Shown: one piece after another, positions 47,431-56,037 of the stretch
How positions within the stretch are numbered: position 1 is the first letter of the stretch
Layout: the number at the start of each line of letters is the position of its first letter
Made by a program: the position numbers and the translations under genes
The notes under the pieces: generated by a model
Databases searched by the model: none
The model's input: only the letters and a program-made list of their open reading frames with translations
What the model was told of the DNA's origin: nothing
Assembly (NCBI GenBank): GCA_934045905.1
Contig: OW203769.1
Location: 1,116,001-1,180,000 of the forward strand
DNA length: 64,000 nucleotides
Direction of reading: 5' to 3'
Source: Leuctra nigra
Lineage: Eukaryota > Arthropoda > Insecta > Plecoptera > Leuctridae

Positions 47431-47479
47431 TTTGAATCTTTACTTCATTTTATTACACGATTGTTTTACTTGATTGCAG

Positions 47480-47579
47480 GCTATGCGATGATTTACGGAG
47501 TGTGATGCAGCATCTTAGTGTGAGCGCAATGTTGATATACATCATCGCATCTTGCTCGGCAGTTACTACTCTCACAATG
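47480..47579 (+). CDS. Odorant receptor gene, TM5 exon
   Basis: Acceptor TGTTTTACTTGATTGCAG precedes a 100-base exon entering in phase 1, completing the CG left by the previous exon to arginine. It reads LCDDLRSVMQHLSVSAMLIY and IIASCSAVTTLTM, an amphipathic start and a hydrophobic helix where ORs have TM5. The donor ATG/GTCACA is weak, but it leaves phase 0, as the next exon requires. Exact 3' limit uncertain. Confidence 0.5.
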
Positions 47580-48001
47580 GTCACACAATTAATACCATTA
47601 ATATTAGAACAGACACAACTTTGACAACAGTTCTTTGCGATCGTAATTATTTGAAGTTTGGGGACTTGTTTAAAAGCAAATACATAAATTACAATGAAGC
47701 ACACTTTATACATTAAGGTCCAGTGTTTTAATACTCTGCTAAAACAAGTAATTAACTTAACACAGTCATTCTAGGAATGCCATTGGTTGTTTCCATGACA
47801 ATACAGTCCTCATCAACCGTTTAAAAGTTATCAGAGTATTGAAAGACCTAAATCACACGTTAAAAATACATAAAAAATTAATAATAAGTTGGTAGATATA
47901 ATTATTAACGTATCTTTAAATACAGGATGGAATTTAGTAAAAATTGGTGCTTTCCATGCTCCAATGTATTTTCCACTTAATAAATATTCTATTAATTTCA
48001 G

Positions 48002-48106
48002 GTTGACCACATCAATTCACTTCTATATATAGTAATGTCATTGCTAATTGTTGCAACAATGTTCCTGGCTATTTATGCCTGGCTGTTGGAGCAGCTAACG
48101 GATGAG
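48002..48106 (+). CDS. Odorant receptor gene, TM6 exon
   Basis: Acceptor TTCTATTAATTTCAG and consensus donor GAG/GTGAGT bound 35 codons: VDHINSLLYIVMSLLIVATM FLAIYAWLLEQLTDE. A hydrophobic helix ending in an L-T-D/E-E motif directly before an S-E-x-V... exon is the usual TM6 / last-loop junction of insect ORs. Phase 0 at both ends. Confidence 0.7.
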
Positions 48107-48165
48107 GTGAGTAACATTAAATACCTTGATAGTTGGGCGCCATTTGTAACAAACCGGTTGCATAG

Positions 48166-49108
48166 TGTAACAAAGCTGCCCAGTGAGGAAGCTGTCTACT
48201 GTTGTGATTGATTCGAAGTGTCGGAAAGCTTCAAGCGGTCAATGCGGATCATGATGTCGATGGCTAATCAACCTGTTGTCCCGTGTTACATAGCTCGCTA
48301 GTGAGAGAGGCTGTCTACGGTTGTGATTGGTTCGAAGAGTCGGAAAGCTTCAAGCGATCAATGCGGATCATGATGTCGATGGCTTATTAACCTGTTGTCC
48401 CGTGTTACAGAGTGAAGCAATGATGGAGGCTGTCTACGGTTGTGATTGGTTCGAAGCGTCGGACAGCTTCAAGCGATCAATGCGGATCATGATGTCGATG
48501 GTTAATCAACCTGTTGTCCCGTGTTACAGTGTGAAGCAGTGAGGGAGGCTGTCTACGGCTGTGATTGGTTCGAAGCGTCGGAGAGCTTCAAGCGATCAAT
48601 GCGTATCATGATGTCGATGGCTTATTAACCTGTTGTCCCGTGTTACAGAGTGAAGCAATGATGGAGGCTGTCTACGGTTGTGATTGGTTCGAAGTGTCGG
48701 ACAGCTTCAAGCGATCAATGCGGATCATGATGTCGATGGTTAATCAACCTGTTGTCCCGTGTTACAGTGTGAAGCAGTGAGGGAGGCTGTCTACGGCTGT
48801 GATTGGTTCGAAGCGTCGGAGAGCTTCAAGCGATCAATGCGGATCATGATGTCGATGGCTAATGAACCTGTTGTCCCGTGTTACAGAGTGAAGCAGTGAG
48901 GGAGGCTGTCTACGGTTGTGATTGGTTCGAAGCGTCTGAAAGCTTCAAGCGGTCAATTCGGATCATGATGTCGATGGCTATAATCAACATGTTGTCCCGT
49001 GTTACAGAGCTCGCTAGTGAGAGAAGCTGTCTACGGTTGTGATTGGTTCGAAGCGTCGGAAAGCTTCAAACGATCAATGCGGATCATGATGTCGATGGCT
49101 AATCAACC
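48166..49108 (+). repeat. Tandem array, 8 x ~119 bp, spanning acceptor and 5' part of OR penultimate exon
   Basis: The block GCTGTCTAC recurs at 48191, 48310, 48429, 48548, 48667, 48786, 48905 and 49026 (period 119, last step 121). Each unit is the exon start encoding EAVYGCDWFEASESFKRSMR IMMSM and, at its end, an intron-like CCTGTTGTCCCGTGTTACAG acceptor for the next unit. Units 3-4 and 5-6 are near-identical 238-bp dimers, a higher-order repeat. The upstream units I translated run into a TGA shortly after NQPVVPCY; only the last (49008-49163) opens into the full exon. Confidence 0.9.
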
Positions 49109-49163
49109 CTTTATAATCAAAGCTGCTGGTTTCGTGCCATTATCTCTGGAGACATTCCGTGCT
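49008..49163 (+). CDS. Odorant receptor gene, penultimate exon (functional array unit)
   Basis: Acceptor CCCGTGTTACAG, 52 codons, donor GCT/GTACGT, phase 0. Reads AVYGCDWFEASESFKRSMRI through FIIKAAGFVPLSLETFRA. The Y-x-C-x-W-[YF]-E...FKR-x-x-x-x-x-M and A-G-x-F-x-x-L-S-L-E-T-F motifs are the most conserved segment of insect OR C-termini (third intracellular loop and start of TM7). It differs from the array consensus in its first codons (AGCTCGCTA) and is the only unit followed by the TM7 coding sequence. Confidence 0.75.
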
Positions 49164-50198
49164 GTACGTGTTCATTACCACTCATTTGGACCCCTCAATA
49201 GATAAACCAGATAAATAATTTCAGAGGTAGCTTCATTCTTTAGTGCTTTTAAAAGGTTTAGAATAGTCTATTCTAGGATGTATCATTAATTTACAACAAT
49301 GAGACAACCAGAAAACAACCCTTCAAGAGAAATTAGGATTTACCTTAAAATTGAATAAAACTCTTTATTTCTCTAGTTACGTCTGAAGAACTTGTTTGAC
49401 TTTTGAGGGGTCCATTTATTTGTCAATTCTTAGCTTAAACTGTAACGGAAACGTTGATATATTGTTTAATGGTGAATAGAAATTTTCATGTTTTAATTTT
49501 TTTAAACATTCTCTAAATATTTACGAAATTCATATTATATTTCTGCGGTATTTGCTCTACTCTACATTATTGATATGTTACGTTACAACCACACTCAACC
49601 CGCCCTGACGATTGACGATGGCAATCGTCAGGGCGTCTGTTTTAGTTGACGTCGTGCGTGGAACACGTCGCTAGAGAACAAAGGGCTGATATTTTTTGTA
49701 AACTAATTCTGTTAAATTAATGTTATTCTTTGCTTGTACCGTTGCGTTACAAATCAATAGAGTAGAGCAAGCAACGCAGAAACAAATGAATTCTATCATT
49801 TGCTCTGAAATCAATGTTGTCAATTCTATACTATTACATATTATTCTATATTATTCATATCATATTACTCTCACTAACCGAAAATCCAGATGCATCTGCC
49901 ATTATGCAAATTTTTTTATTCCAATATTTCAATCTACAGTAGGTATAGTTACCAAATCTGTTTACCTATATGAAACAAACAATACATGATTTTAAAATAA
50001 GATGTTGCATATTTTCCAAATCTATATCCAAATCATAATCATTTCATGTCTTCTGTGCTTTTATTTTCCAAATACAATATTATTTCATCTCATTTCTAAA
50101 GTTCTGATTTCATAAGACGCTTCAGCTACTGTCTAAAATGCATTCCTCACACCGCATTACACTGGAAGTTCTAACATCGTGTCTTGTTTCCTTGCCAG
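49164..50198 (+). other. Last OR intron, no other gene seen
   Basis: AT-rich, starts GTACGT and ends TGTTTCCTTGCCAG. Contains a perfect 14-bp-stem hairpin at 49601-49635. Confidence 0.6.
49601..49635. repeat. Perfect GC-rich hairpin, 14-bp stem, 7-nt loop
   Basis: CGCCCTGACGATTG and CAATCGTCAGGGCG are exact complements separated by ACGATGG. It stands alone in AT-rich intronic DNA. Confidence 0.9.
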
Positions 50199-50264
50199 TT
50201 GATGAAGTCATCTTACGGGTATTACGCGCTTCTGTCGAAGACAATGCAGCCCACCGAGAAGTGA
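50199..50264 (+). CDS. Odorant receptor gene, last exon
   Basis: Strong acceptor GTCTTGTTTCCTTGCCAG, then 21 codons and TGA: LMKSSYGYYALLSKTMQPTE K. Joined in phase 0 to ...LSLETFRA, it restores the OR TM7 pattern S-L-E-T-F-x-x-[LI]-[ML]-K-x-S-Y-x-Y-[FY]-x-L-L. Short last exons of this kind are standard in insect OR genes. Confidence 0.75.
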   Translation: MMKSSYGYYALLSKTMQPTEK

Positions 50265-51430
50265 GAGGCTTCAAACATCTTCCCTGACTTGACCACATCA
50301 CCGAAGAGATGCATGAATTATGTTTGAATTGTCCCATCGAGAACTAAAATATAGAACTTTAATAACGTCACGGAGCAGATAGACGTTTTTAAATACTCCT
50401 ATTTTAATAGGATTCATCAACTTACGATGTGATCGAACTAAATAATTGAGCGAGCGTAGCTAGCGTCACCACGGTTATCAATTTTGCATAGAAATCACTT
50501 CTGCTCTTGAACTTGGATATTGAGCAAACTCTTCTTTTCATTAGGACTTTTACAAGTTCTTTTATTCAATACAGTAGGTACAATATTTCGGTTTTAATTC
50601 AATACCCTTTCTTTATCAGGTAAAGTACAAATTAATAAAAAAAAAGCAAAAACATGACTGAATTAGCTGAGATTAAACTGAATTATACCTGAATTAGACC
50701 TGAATTAGACCTGAATTCATGTTTTTGCTTTTTTATTAATTTGAAAGCCTAAACATTTTCTGATGAAGATTTTTAAGTGTTTAAGTTGATTTAATGTTGT
50801 CCATTTAAAAGTGCCATCAAATACACTTGATTGTTTTTAGGAACCTTGACGTGTGGTTTACTTCAAACTCGATTCCCGCAAGGTCAATAGAAGTAGAAAC
50901 ATTTTCATCTGTGAGTCAGAGTTTTAAATTAACTGCAGCGACAGTATGATAATTACCTCCTTTTGACAGCTCATTTGTAAGGTCTTAAGTAAAATGTGTC
51001 GTTTGCAATAATTAAAACGTGTCACAAAAAAACGATTATTATTAAACTGATTCAATTACTAATTTAACTTTGTTTACCAACTATTAATAAAGATACTTTT
51101 AACTCTCAAATCGACTTGAAATAATTCCTTGTCCTCTTGGATTCTACTGCAACTTAAGCTGGCGGAAAAGTTAGCTTGATTTCGTTAGCATTCTGCAGAA
51201 ACTTACGAATTTATTGTGACAATGGAGTTAGCAGCACCATTAAATCTGCAATATTAAATTCTCTAAGACTAAAGCGCTAACTTCTAACGGTATTTAGTTT
51301 GTTTTCAATTTTCACAAACTGCACATTAAACCAGACGGCGGAGTCTTTAGCGAGAACCTCAGAACTGTACTAAATGTAGTTAGTGACTGTATTGTAAACA
51401 CGCTACATATTCTTAATCTCGTCGTAACTT
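50265..51430. other. No gene seen; solo Helitron-like 5' end at 50446
   Basis: 50446 starts TTGAGCGAGCGTAGCTAGCG, as at 21715 and 22766, but diverges within about 40 bases. The rest is AT-rich and non-coding. Confidence 0.45.
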
Positions 51431-51439
51431 CAGAATATT

Positions 51440-51590
51440 CAATATTGGTCTAGGCATTTCACCTTCCCATCATTTGCCTCTCGACTGAGAGAATCACGGA
51501 GAACCTCAGTCGGAAAGGAAGGCTGCGGGAATCGAACTCGGTCCAAGTCCAGAGCGATGCCTGAGCCAGCTTGCTCGTCTAGATATTATT
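51440..51590 (-). mobile_element. tRNA-derived SINE, diverged copy
   Basis: The minus strand shows the head GCTGGCTCAGGCATCGCTCT, B-box GAGTTCGATTCCCGCAG, and body GACTGAGGTTCTCCGTGATT / GAGGCAAATGATGGGAAGGT, aligning with 40935-41130. Confidence 0.65.
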
Positions 51591-51719
51591 AGGTTGTGTA
51601 ATGAGGATTATTCACGCCTCGACAACTGATATGTTATCTTTGTGATTGACTTTGAGACAATTCAATGTTTCCTCGTGATCTTTACTTTACTCATTTCCAT
51701 GTTAATGTGCATTGTTCTA

Positions 51720-52150
51720 TTTATTTTTATTTATTTATTTATTTAGCTTGAAAGCTATTTTTCATTACAATATACATTTACAAAACAGGAAATTCATTAT
51801 AAACAAATGAAGTACATAAAGTTTAAAACATTTCAATATTTTCTTCTTCTTTTACCTTTCTACCTAATCTATTATAAAGTTGAATACCACTATAAAATAC
51901 AGATTTTTGTTTTTCTAGATATTGATATGTTATTTGATGACCTAGTATTATATACAACACTGTGAACAACATCGTTCATATATTCTAAAATATAATCTGG
52001 CATTAATTAAACCTTTAATAACCTTATGTATAAAAACTAGTACATTTAATGAAATTCTTTGTTTAATGGACATCATATTTAAACTCTAAAATGGTATTAG
52101 TTGCTGTTAATCTATCACAATTTATTACTAATTTTAATGCCCTATTCAGT
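51720..52150 (-). mobile_element. LINE 3' end remnant
   Basis: The plus strand begins with a (TTTA)n run at 51720-51745, the reverse of an A-rich tail. The minus strand shows a decayed C-terminal RT-like segment (LYNRLGRKVKEEENIEMF). Boundaries approximate. Confidence 0.4.
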
Positions 52151-52199
52151 AGTAGTTATTATTTCACCGTTTATTATATTTAATAAACAAACCGATTTC

Positions 52200-53475
52200 A
52201 TTGGTTTCAGTCATGATTCCCGGCCGTTCCTGCAAACAGAGCAAAGTCAGCGATTTATAGTTTGCACGTGACGTCATCTCATTGTTGCCTGCCACCATCT
52301 TGAAGGCACGCAGAATAGCTGTGATTCTCTGCTAAAGTTCGTTCACGATTAGAATAGCAAGCCAATATGGCGGCCGTGTACTACTATAGTCAAGCGAACG
52401 TATATGTACACATGTAAATATCAATACAATGTTCAAAAAATATATATAAAACCACTGTATATAAAAATAAATCAATATTATTGAATATTTCTAACATGTT
52501 TTACAATTAAACATAGTGTATTTCAAAATCTCAATTTTTAAAAAAATGGCGCTTAGTCATGTTTGGCTTTGAATCCTTCAATTATTCATTTTTTGCTTAT
52601 CAACTTACTTAATTTCATTTCAGTACCTACTTGATCGATAGTCCTTGATGTGTACGTTCCGAACTCCCAACGTTTAGTCGCCATCTGAGACACAAAACAG
52701 ACCACTTCCTTGAACCTAAATATTCTCAAATCAAGACATGAAGTTGAAGGGAATTCTACGAGTTGCCAAGAACAGCAAACTTTACTCTAATAAAAGGGCA
52801 CATATGCATCACAAACCTGACACAATGTCTAATGTATAACATGCGCTCATTCTTCGTCTTTCCAACGAAATGTTGAGATTTTGATTGTTTTTATTATTAA
52901 ATTACTGCAAAAATAAATACTATTGACTGAAAATATTGATAAGCTCCAGTATGCAGTGAATTTCCGTCATAAATCACCTTGGATTACTCAACATGAACGA
53001 TGTAAGGTATGTACTCATAGGTAACTATTTCTTTTGATCGGATGTAGAGAAATAAAGTCACGTGATATGCATTGGCCTTAACGAAGTGAAAAATTACAAA
53101 TGTACAAAGGGGGCCCTTTTTTGGCACTTAGGGCCTTTTACTGGAGTATTGCTATCGACCATTTCAATTTAAAAAGCCCCATCTACCCATAGTAACTCTA
53201 TGCTATTAGTCACTTGGGTGCTTTTACCTGTGTACTGACGGCATTTTTCGATAACACCCACAACTCAAACCATGTTTTGACCCATTGAAAGTTGACTTAG
53301 GGCTTTCTTAACGAGCACAAAAGATAGGAAATGATCTGCTGATTCCAACGATACCAATAACTCCATATTTTCAAAAATGTCACTTGGGTGCTTTATAGTT
53401 GGTACGGCAGTATAGGAATATTAGCCCGTTCTTTGACTAAACTATTATTGCTTGTGTAATGGTGTTACCGTCGAT
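52200..53475. other. No gene seen
   Basis: Mixed composition without a long frame or defined repeat. Short segments contain CACTTGGGTGCTTTTA / CACTTGGGTGCTTTAT repeats near 53214 and 53383. Confidence 0.45.
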
Positions 53476-53899
53476 CTAATCTAGGATCACCTTTTTCTCA
53501 GCTGAAGGTAGACTCACCCTTGCTTCTTCTTGGTCCGACTCTTGTGCCTTCTGATCAAGTCCATCCGGTTGAGGAATTTCAGCGGGCTGGAAGTGACCAG
53601 GGGGCGTGTGGGCAACACGCTTTTTTCTGGCAAACGCATGCGTTCTGGGTGGTGAAATTGGCGCGACTGTAGGCTGACGTGAATTCTGGTTAGACCGGTT
53701 TCCTGCTCGAGCAGTTGAACTTTGACCAGCATCCATCACTCGCGTTCTTCGCGGCGCCACGGCTCCTCCATATCCTCCACAACCGGACGGTTGTAGCGGT
53801 GAAGTTGGACTTTAAGGAGGGGGGCGCTGCCACGGCTCTGTATTGACAGGCGAGTGCTGGACATCTCTTCGCGACGAACCGGCGTCTTTACCGCCCAAA
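53476..53899 (-). pseudogene. Candidate terminal exon of a disordered protein, with one in-frame stop
   Basis: A strong acceptor (ATCCTACTCTTTACTTTCAG, AG at 53901-53900) opens a minus-strand frame reading LGGKDAGSSRRDVQHSPVNT, interrupted by one TAA next to a C6 homopolymer near 53825. It continues SPTSPLQPSGCGGYGGAVAP and ends PSAEKKVILD at 53476. It is rich in P, S, R, Q and charged residues, with no domain. The composition is GC-rich, unlike the surroundings. The LTR retrotransposon sits only about 60 bases upstream in the inferred intron, in antisense. It may be a host exon disabled by mutation or an indel artefact. Confidence 0.35.
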
Positions 53900-53963
53900 C
53901 TGAAAGTAAAGAGTAGGATATTAAGATGAGGAAAGTTTTTGGAGAAATTTGGACGAACACAAG

Positions 53964-54221
53964 TGTTAGCTATTAATGTTGGCCAGACTGTATGTCGATA
54001 AAGTAGTTCATGTGTTTGTTAGGTTTGCAAGCTGTAGTAATTTTAAAGAACAAAAGAAGAGAGAAAAGTTAATTGTTGGAAGTTGTCTTGAAATGGAAGT
54101 TTGATAAGATGTAATGTCCTTGTGAAATTAAACTATAATAATTATATAAATACCGATGTTATTATTATTCGACGCCCAAAAACCGTAAAGGAAACTGTAG
54201 CCCGATAGTAAGCCTTTAACA
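53964..54221 (+). repeat. 5' LTR
   Basis: 258 bp, begins TGTTAGCTATTAATGTTGGC, ends AAGCCTTTAACA, and matches the 3' LTR with one substitution. A TATATAA-like block lies about 60 bases before its 3' end. Confidence 0.95.
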
Positions 54222-54239
54222 ATTCAGAAGTGTGGGATT
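54222..54239 (+). promoter_or_regulatory. Probable primer binding site (tRNA-Leu-like)
   Basis: Directly after the LTR, TCAGAAGTGTGGGATT resembles the complement of an insect tRNA-Leu 3' half (TCAGAAGTGGGATT) with one extra base and without the usual TGG start. The assignment rests on this partial match. Confidence 0.45.
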
Positions 54240-54282
54240 ATAAATTTATCTAATTCGGATATTCAAGAGAAGACATAACTCG

Positions 54283-56034
54283 ATGTCTACATCGTTGGAG
54301 ATTCTGGCAAATGCAGCCGCTTTGCAACATGAAAATACTGATGATCAAGAAGTAAATGAAATCTATGATGAAACTACTACCGACAACTATTTGACCGAAA
54401 ACATCAATACACCTGACAACAACATGAATGCCACAGATTTCATCAAGATTATGTTGGAAGAGAACAGACGACGAGATGAAATGTATATGAACATTCTCAG
54501 CAAAACTGTAAGTTCGCAATCCACTAACTATCATGTAATGCCAGATCTTACAAAGAATATCAAAGTTTTCGAAGAGGGCACGAGTTTCAAAGCAAAGAAT
54601 TGGCTAGAGTCAGTTGAAACTACTGCAATGTTACACAAATGGCCATCAAGTTTTACACTAGAAAATGCGAAGAGCCATTTAACAGGATCCGCCCTGCATT
54701 GGTATAATGCACGAAAAGCTGATATTCCTAACTGGGAAGAGTTTAAAATCCGTTTCCAAAAAACATTCATAACATCAACTAGCAGTAAAGCTGATCTTTG
54801 GAAAAAAATCCAAGAATTGAGTCAAAAGAAAGGAGAAAGCTCATCTTCGTATTTTCACAAAAAATCACAATATTGTATGCAATTAGAACTATCCTTTGAA
54901 GAATCTAAACACCAAATCTTAGTAGGACTGTGGTCTAAGAGTGTTAGTGCAATGCTAATGAGTTGTAATCATTATGATATTGACGAATTGTATCATGATC
55001 TAAAAAAATTTGAGAAACTTGAAAACGACAGATATGACAAATTTGCAAAACCAAGAGATTTTAAAGCACCATCGCGAACAGAAAATCCGCAAACTTCGCA
55101 AAAAAATGATTCTCAAGACAGAGCAAAGACCGAAGTTCCGTCACCGACTAAATCGAAACAATGCGATAAAAAGCAATTACCCCTTAAAAATCAATCAGGA
55201 GAATCGCTTTGCTTCAATTGCAACCGGTACGGACATTTTAGTAAGGACTGTCCCGATCCCAAGAGGACCCTTTTCTGTGTGAAATGTCGTGGTACGGGAC
55301 ACACGCAGAAACACTGTCAAGTCACTTCATCCGGAAGCGCATCAGTTAAATCGTCATCTTCCGCAAGCTCAGCTAATGACGTAGTAAGCCAAGTTAATAA
55401 TATGCAAGATGGTAACACTTCAAGCAAGTACTTGAAGAATGCTATCATTGATAATCATCAAATCACGGTATTTATGGATTCAGGTTCTTCTAGTTGTATA
55501 ATGCGTGCAACAACAGCACTGAAATGTGGTATGGTTCTAGAAGAATCAACATCGTCTTTGTATGGTTTCGGAAATATTGACAAAGCAACGCAGCCTTTAG
55601 GAAAGGTAACACGTAAAATTACAATTGATGGTGTAACTGCAGAGAATGTTACTATTTTAGTAGTGCCTGACACAGCGCTCTCTGTCAGTATGCTGATTGG
55701 ACGAACATGGCTTGATCTGCCGCACATTGCGTATGCGAAAGTCGACAACGATTTTGTCATCGCATATCGAGAAGATGAAATGTTTCGCAACTTCAATCTT
55801 TCGATTACGTCAAACCGATTACCATTGAAAGCTGTAAATGATGAACTAATTCCACGAAACTCGGTTAGTTTTATCAATGTACAAGCCCCTGCATCAGATT
55901 ATGATAATTCGTTCATAGTCTGTGGTAACGCTAAGTATGACACAAGTCATGCCTTATTTGAATTGAAATACGGTAAAACGACTATTCCTGTAGTAAACAT
56001 GACAAATGAAGACCAACAAGTTCGCAAAGATTAA
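54283..56034 (+). CDS. Gag-protease polyprotein of the Ty3/Gypsy element
   Basis: 583 codons starting at the first ATG after the leader. Residues about 75-260 form a capsid-like region (RFQKTFI, LSQKKGESSSSYF). Two CCHC zinc knuckles follow at about residue 310 (CFNCNRYGHFSKDC) and 332 (CVKCRGTGHTQKHC). An aspartic protease has its D-S-G site at about residue 399 and a later MLIGRTWLD strand. Gag packages RNA and the protease matures the particle. The frame closes with TAA at 56032-56034, in the same frame as pol, so pol would need stop readthrough or re-initiation at the ATG four bases later. Confidence 0.85.
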   Translation: MSTSLEILANAAALQHENTDDQEVNEIYDETTTDNYLTENINTPDNNMNATDFIKIMLEENRRRDEMYMNILSKTVSSQSTNYHVMPDLTKNIKVFEEGTSFKAKNWLESVETTAMLHKWPSSFTLENAKSHLTGSALHWYNARKADIPNWEEFKIRFQKTFITSTSSKADLWKKIQELSQKKGESSSSYFHKKSQYCMQLELSFEESKHQILVGLWSKSVSAMLMSCNHYDIDELYHDLKKFEKLENDRYDKFAKPRDFKAPSRTENPQTSQKNDSQDRAKTEVPSPTKSKQCDKKQLPLKNQSGESLCFNCNRYGHFSKDCPDPKRTLFCVKCRGTGHTQKHCQVTSSGSASVKSSSSASSANDVVSQVNNMQDGNTSSKYLKNAIIDNHQITVFMDSGSSSCIMRATTALKCGMVLEESTSSLYGFGNIDKATQPLGKVTRKITIDGVTAENVTILVVPDTALSVSMLIGRTWLDLPHIAYAKVDNDFVIAYREDEMFRNFNLSITSNRLPLKAVNDELIPRNSVSFINVQAPASDYDNSFIVCGNAKYDTSHALFELKYGKTTIPVVNMTNEDQQVRKD

Positions 56035-56037
56035 TGC

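Noticed and set aside
48191..49108. CRISPR-like reading of the regularly spaced repeats
   Set aside because: Units are contiguous 119-mers with no unique spacers, and they encode an exon; the 3948-4689 array is rejected for the same reason.
49227..49289. Possible last OR exon directly after the array (VASFFSAFKRF...)
   Set aside because: It needs an awkward CAGAG acceptor and lacks the S-Y-x-[YF]-x-L-L motif; the exon at 50199 has a stronger acceptor and an exact OR C-terminus in phase.
53736..53960. Minus-strand frame starting next to the LTR, with an apparent signal peptide
   Set aside because: The hydrophobic part is the intron's polypyrimidine tract read as codons, and the start is GTG, not ATG.
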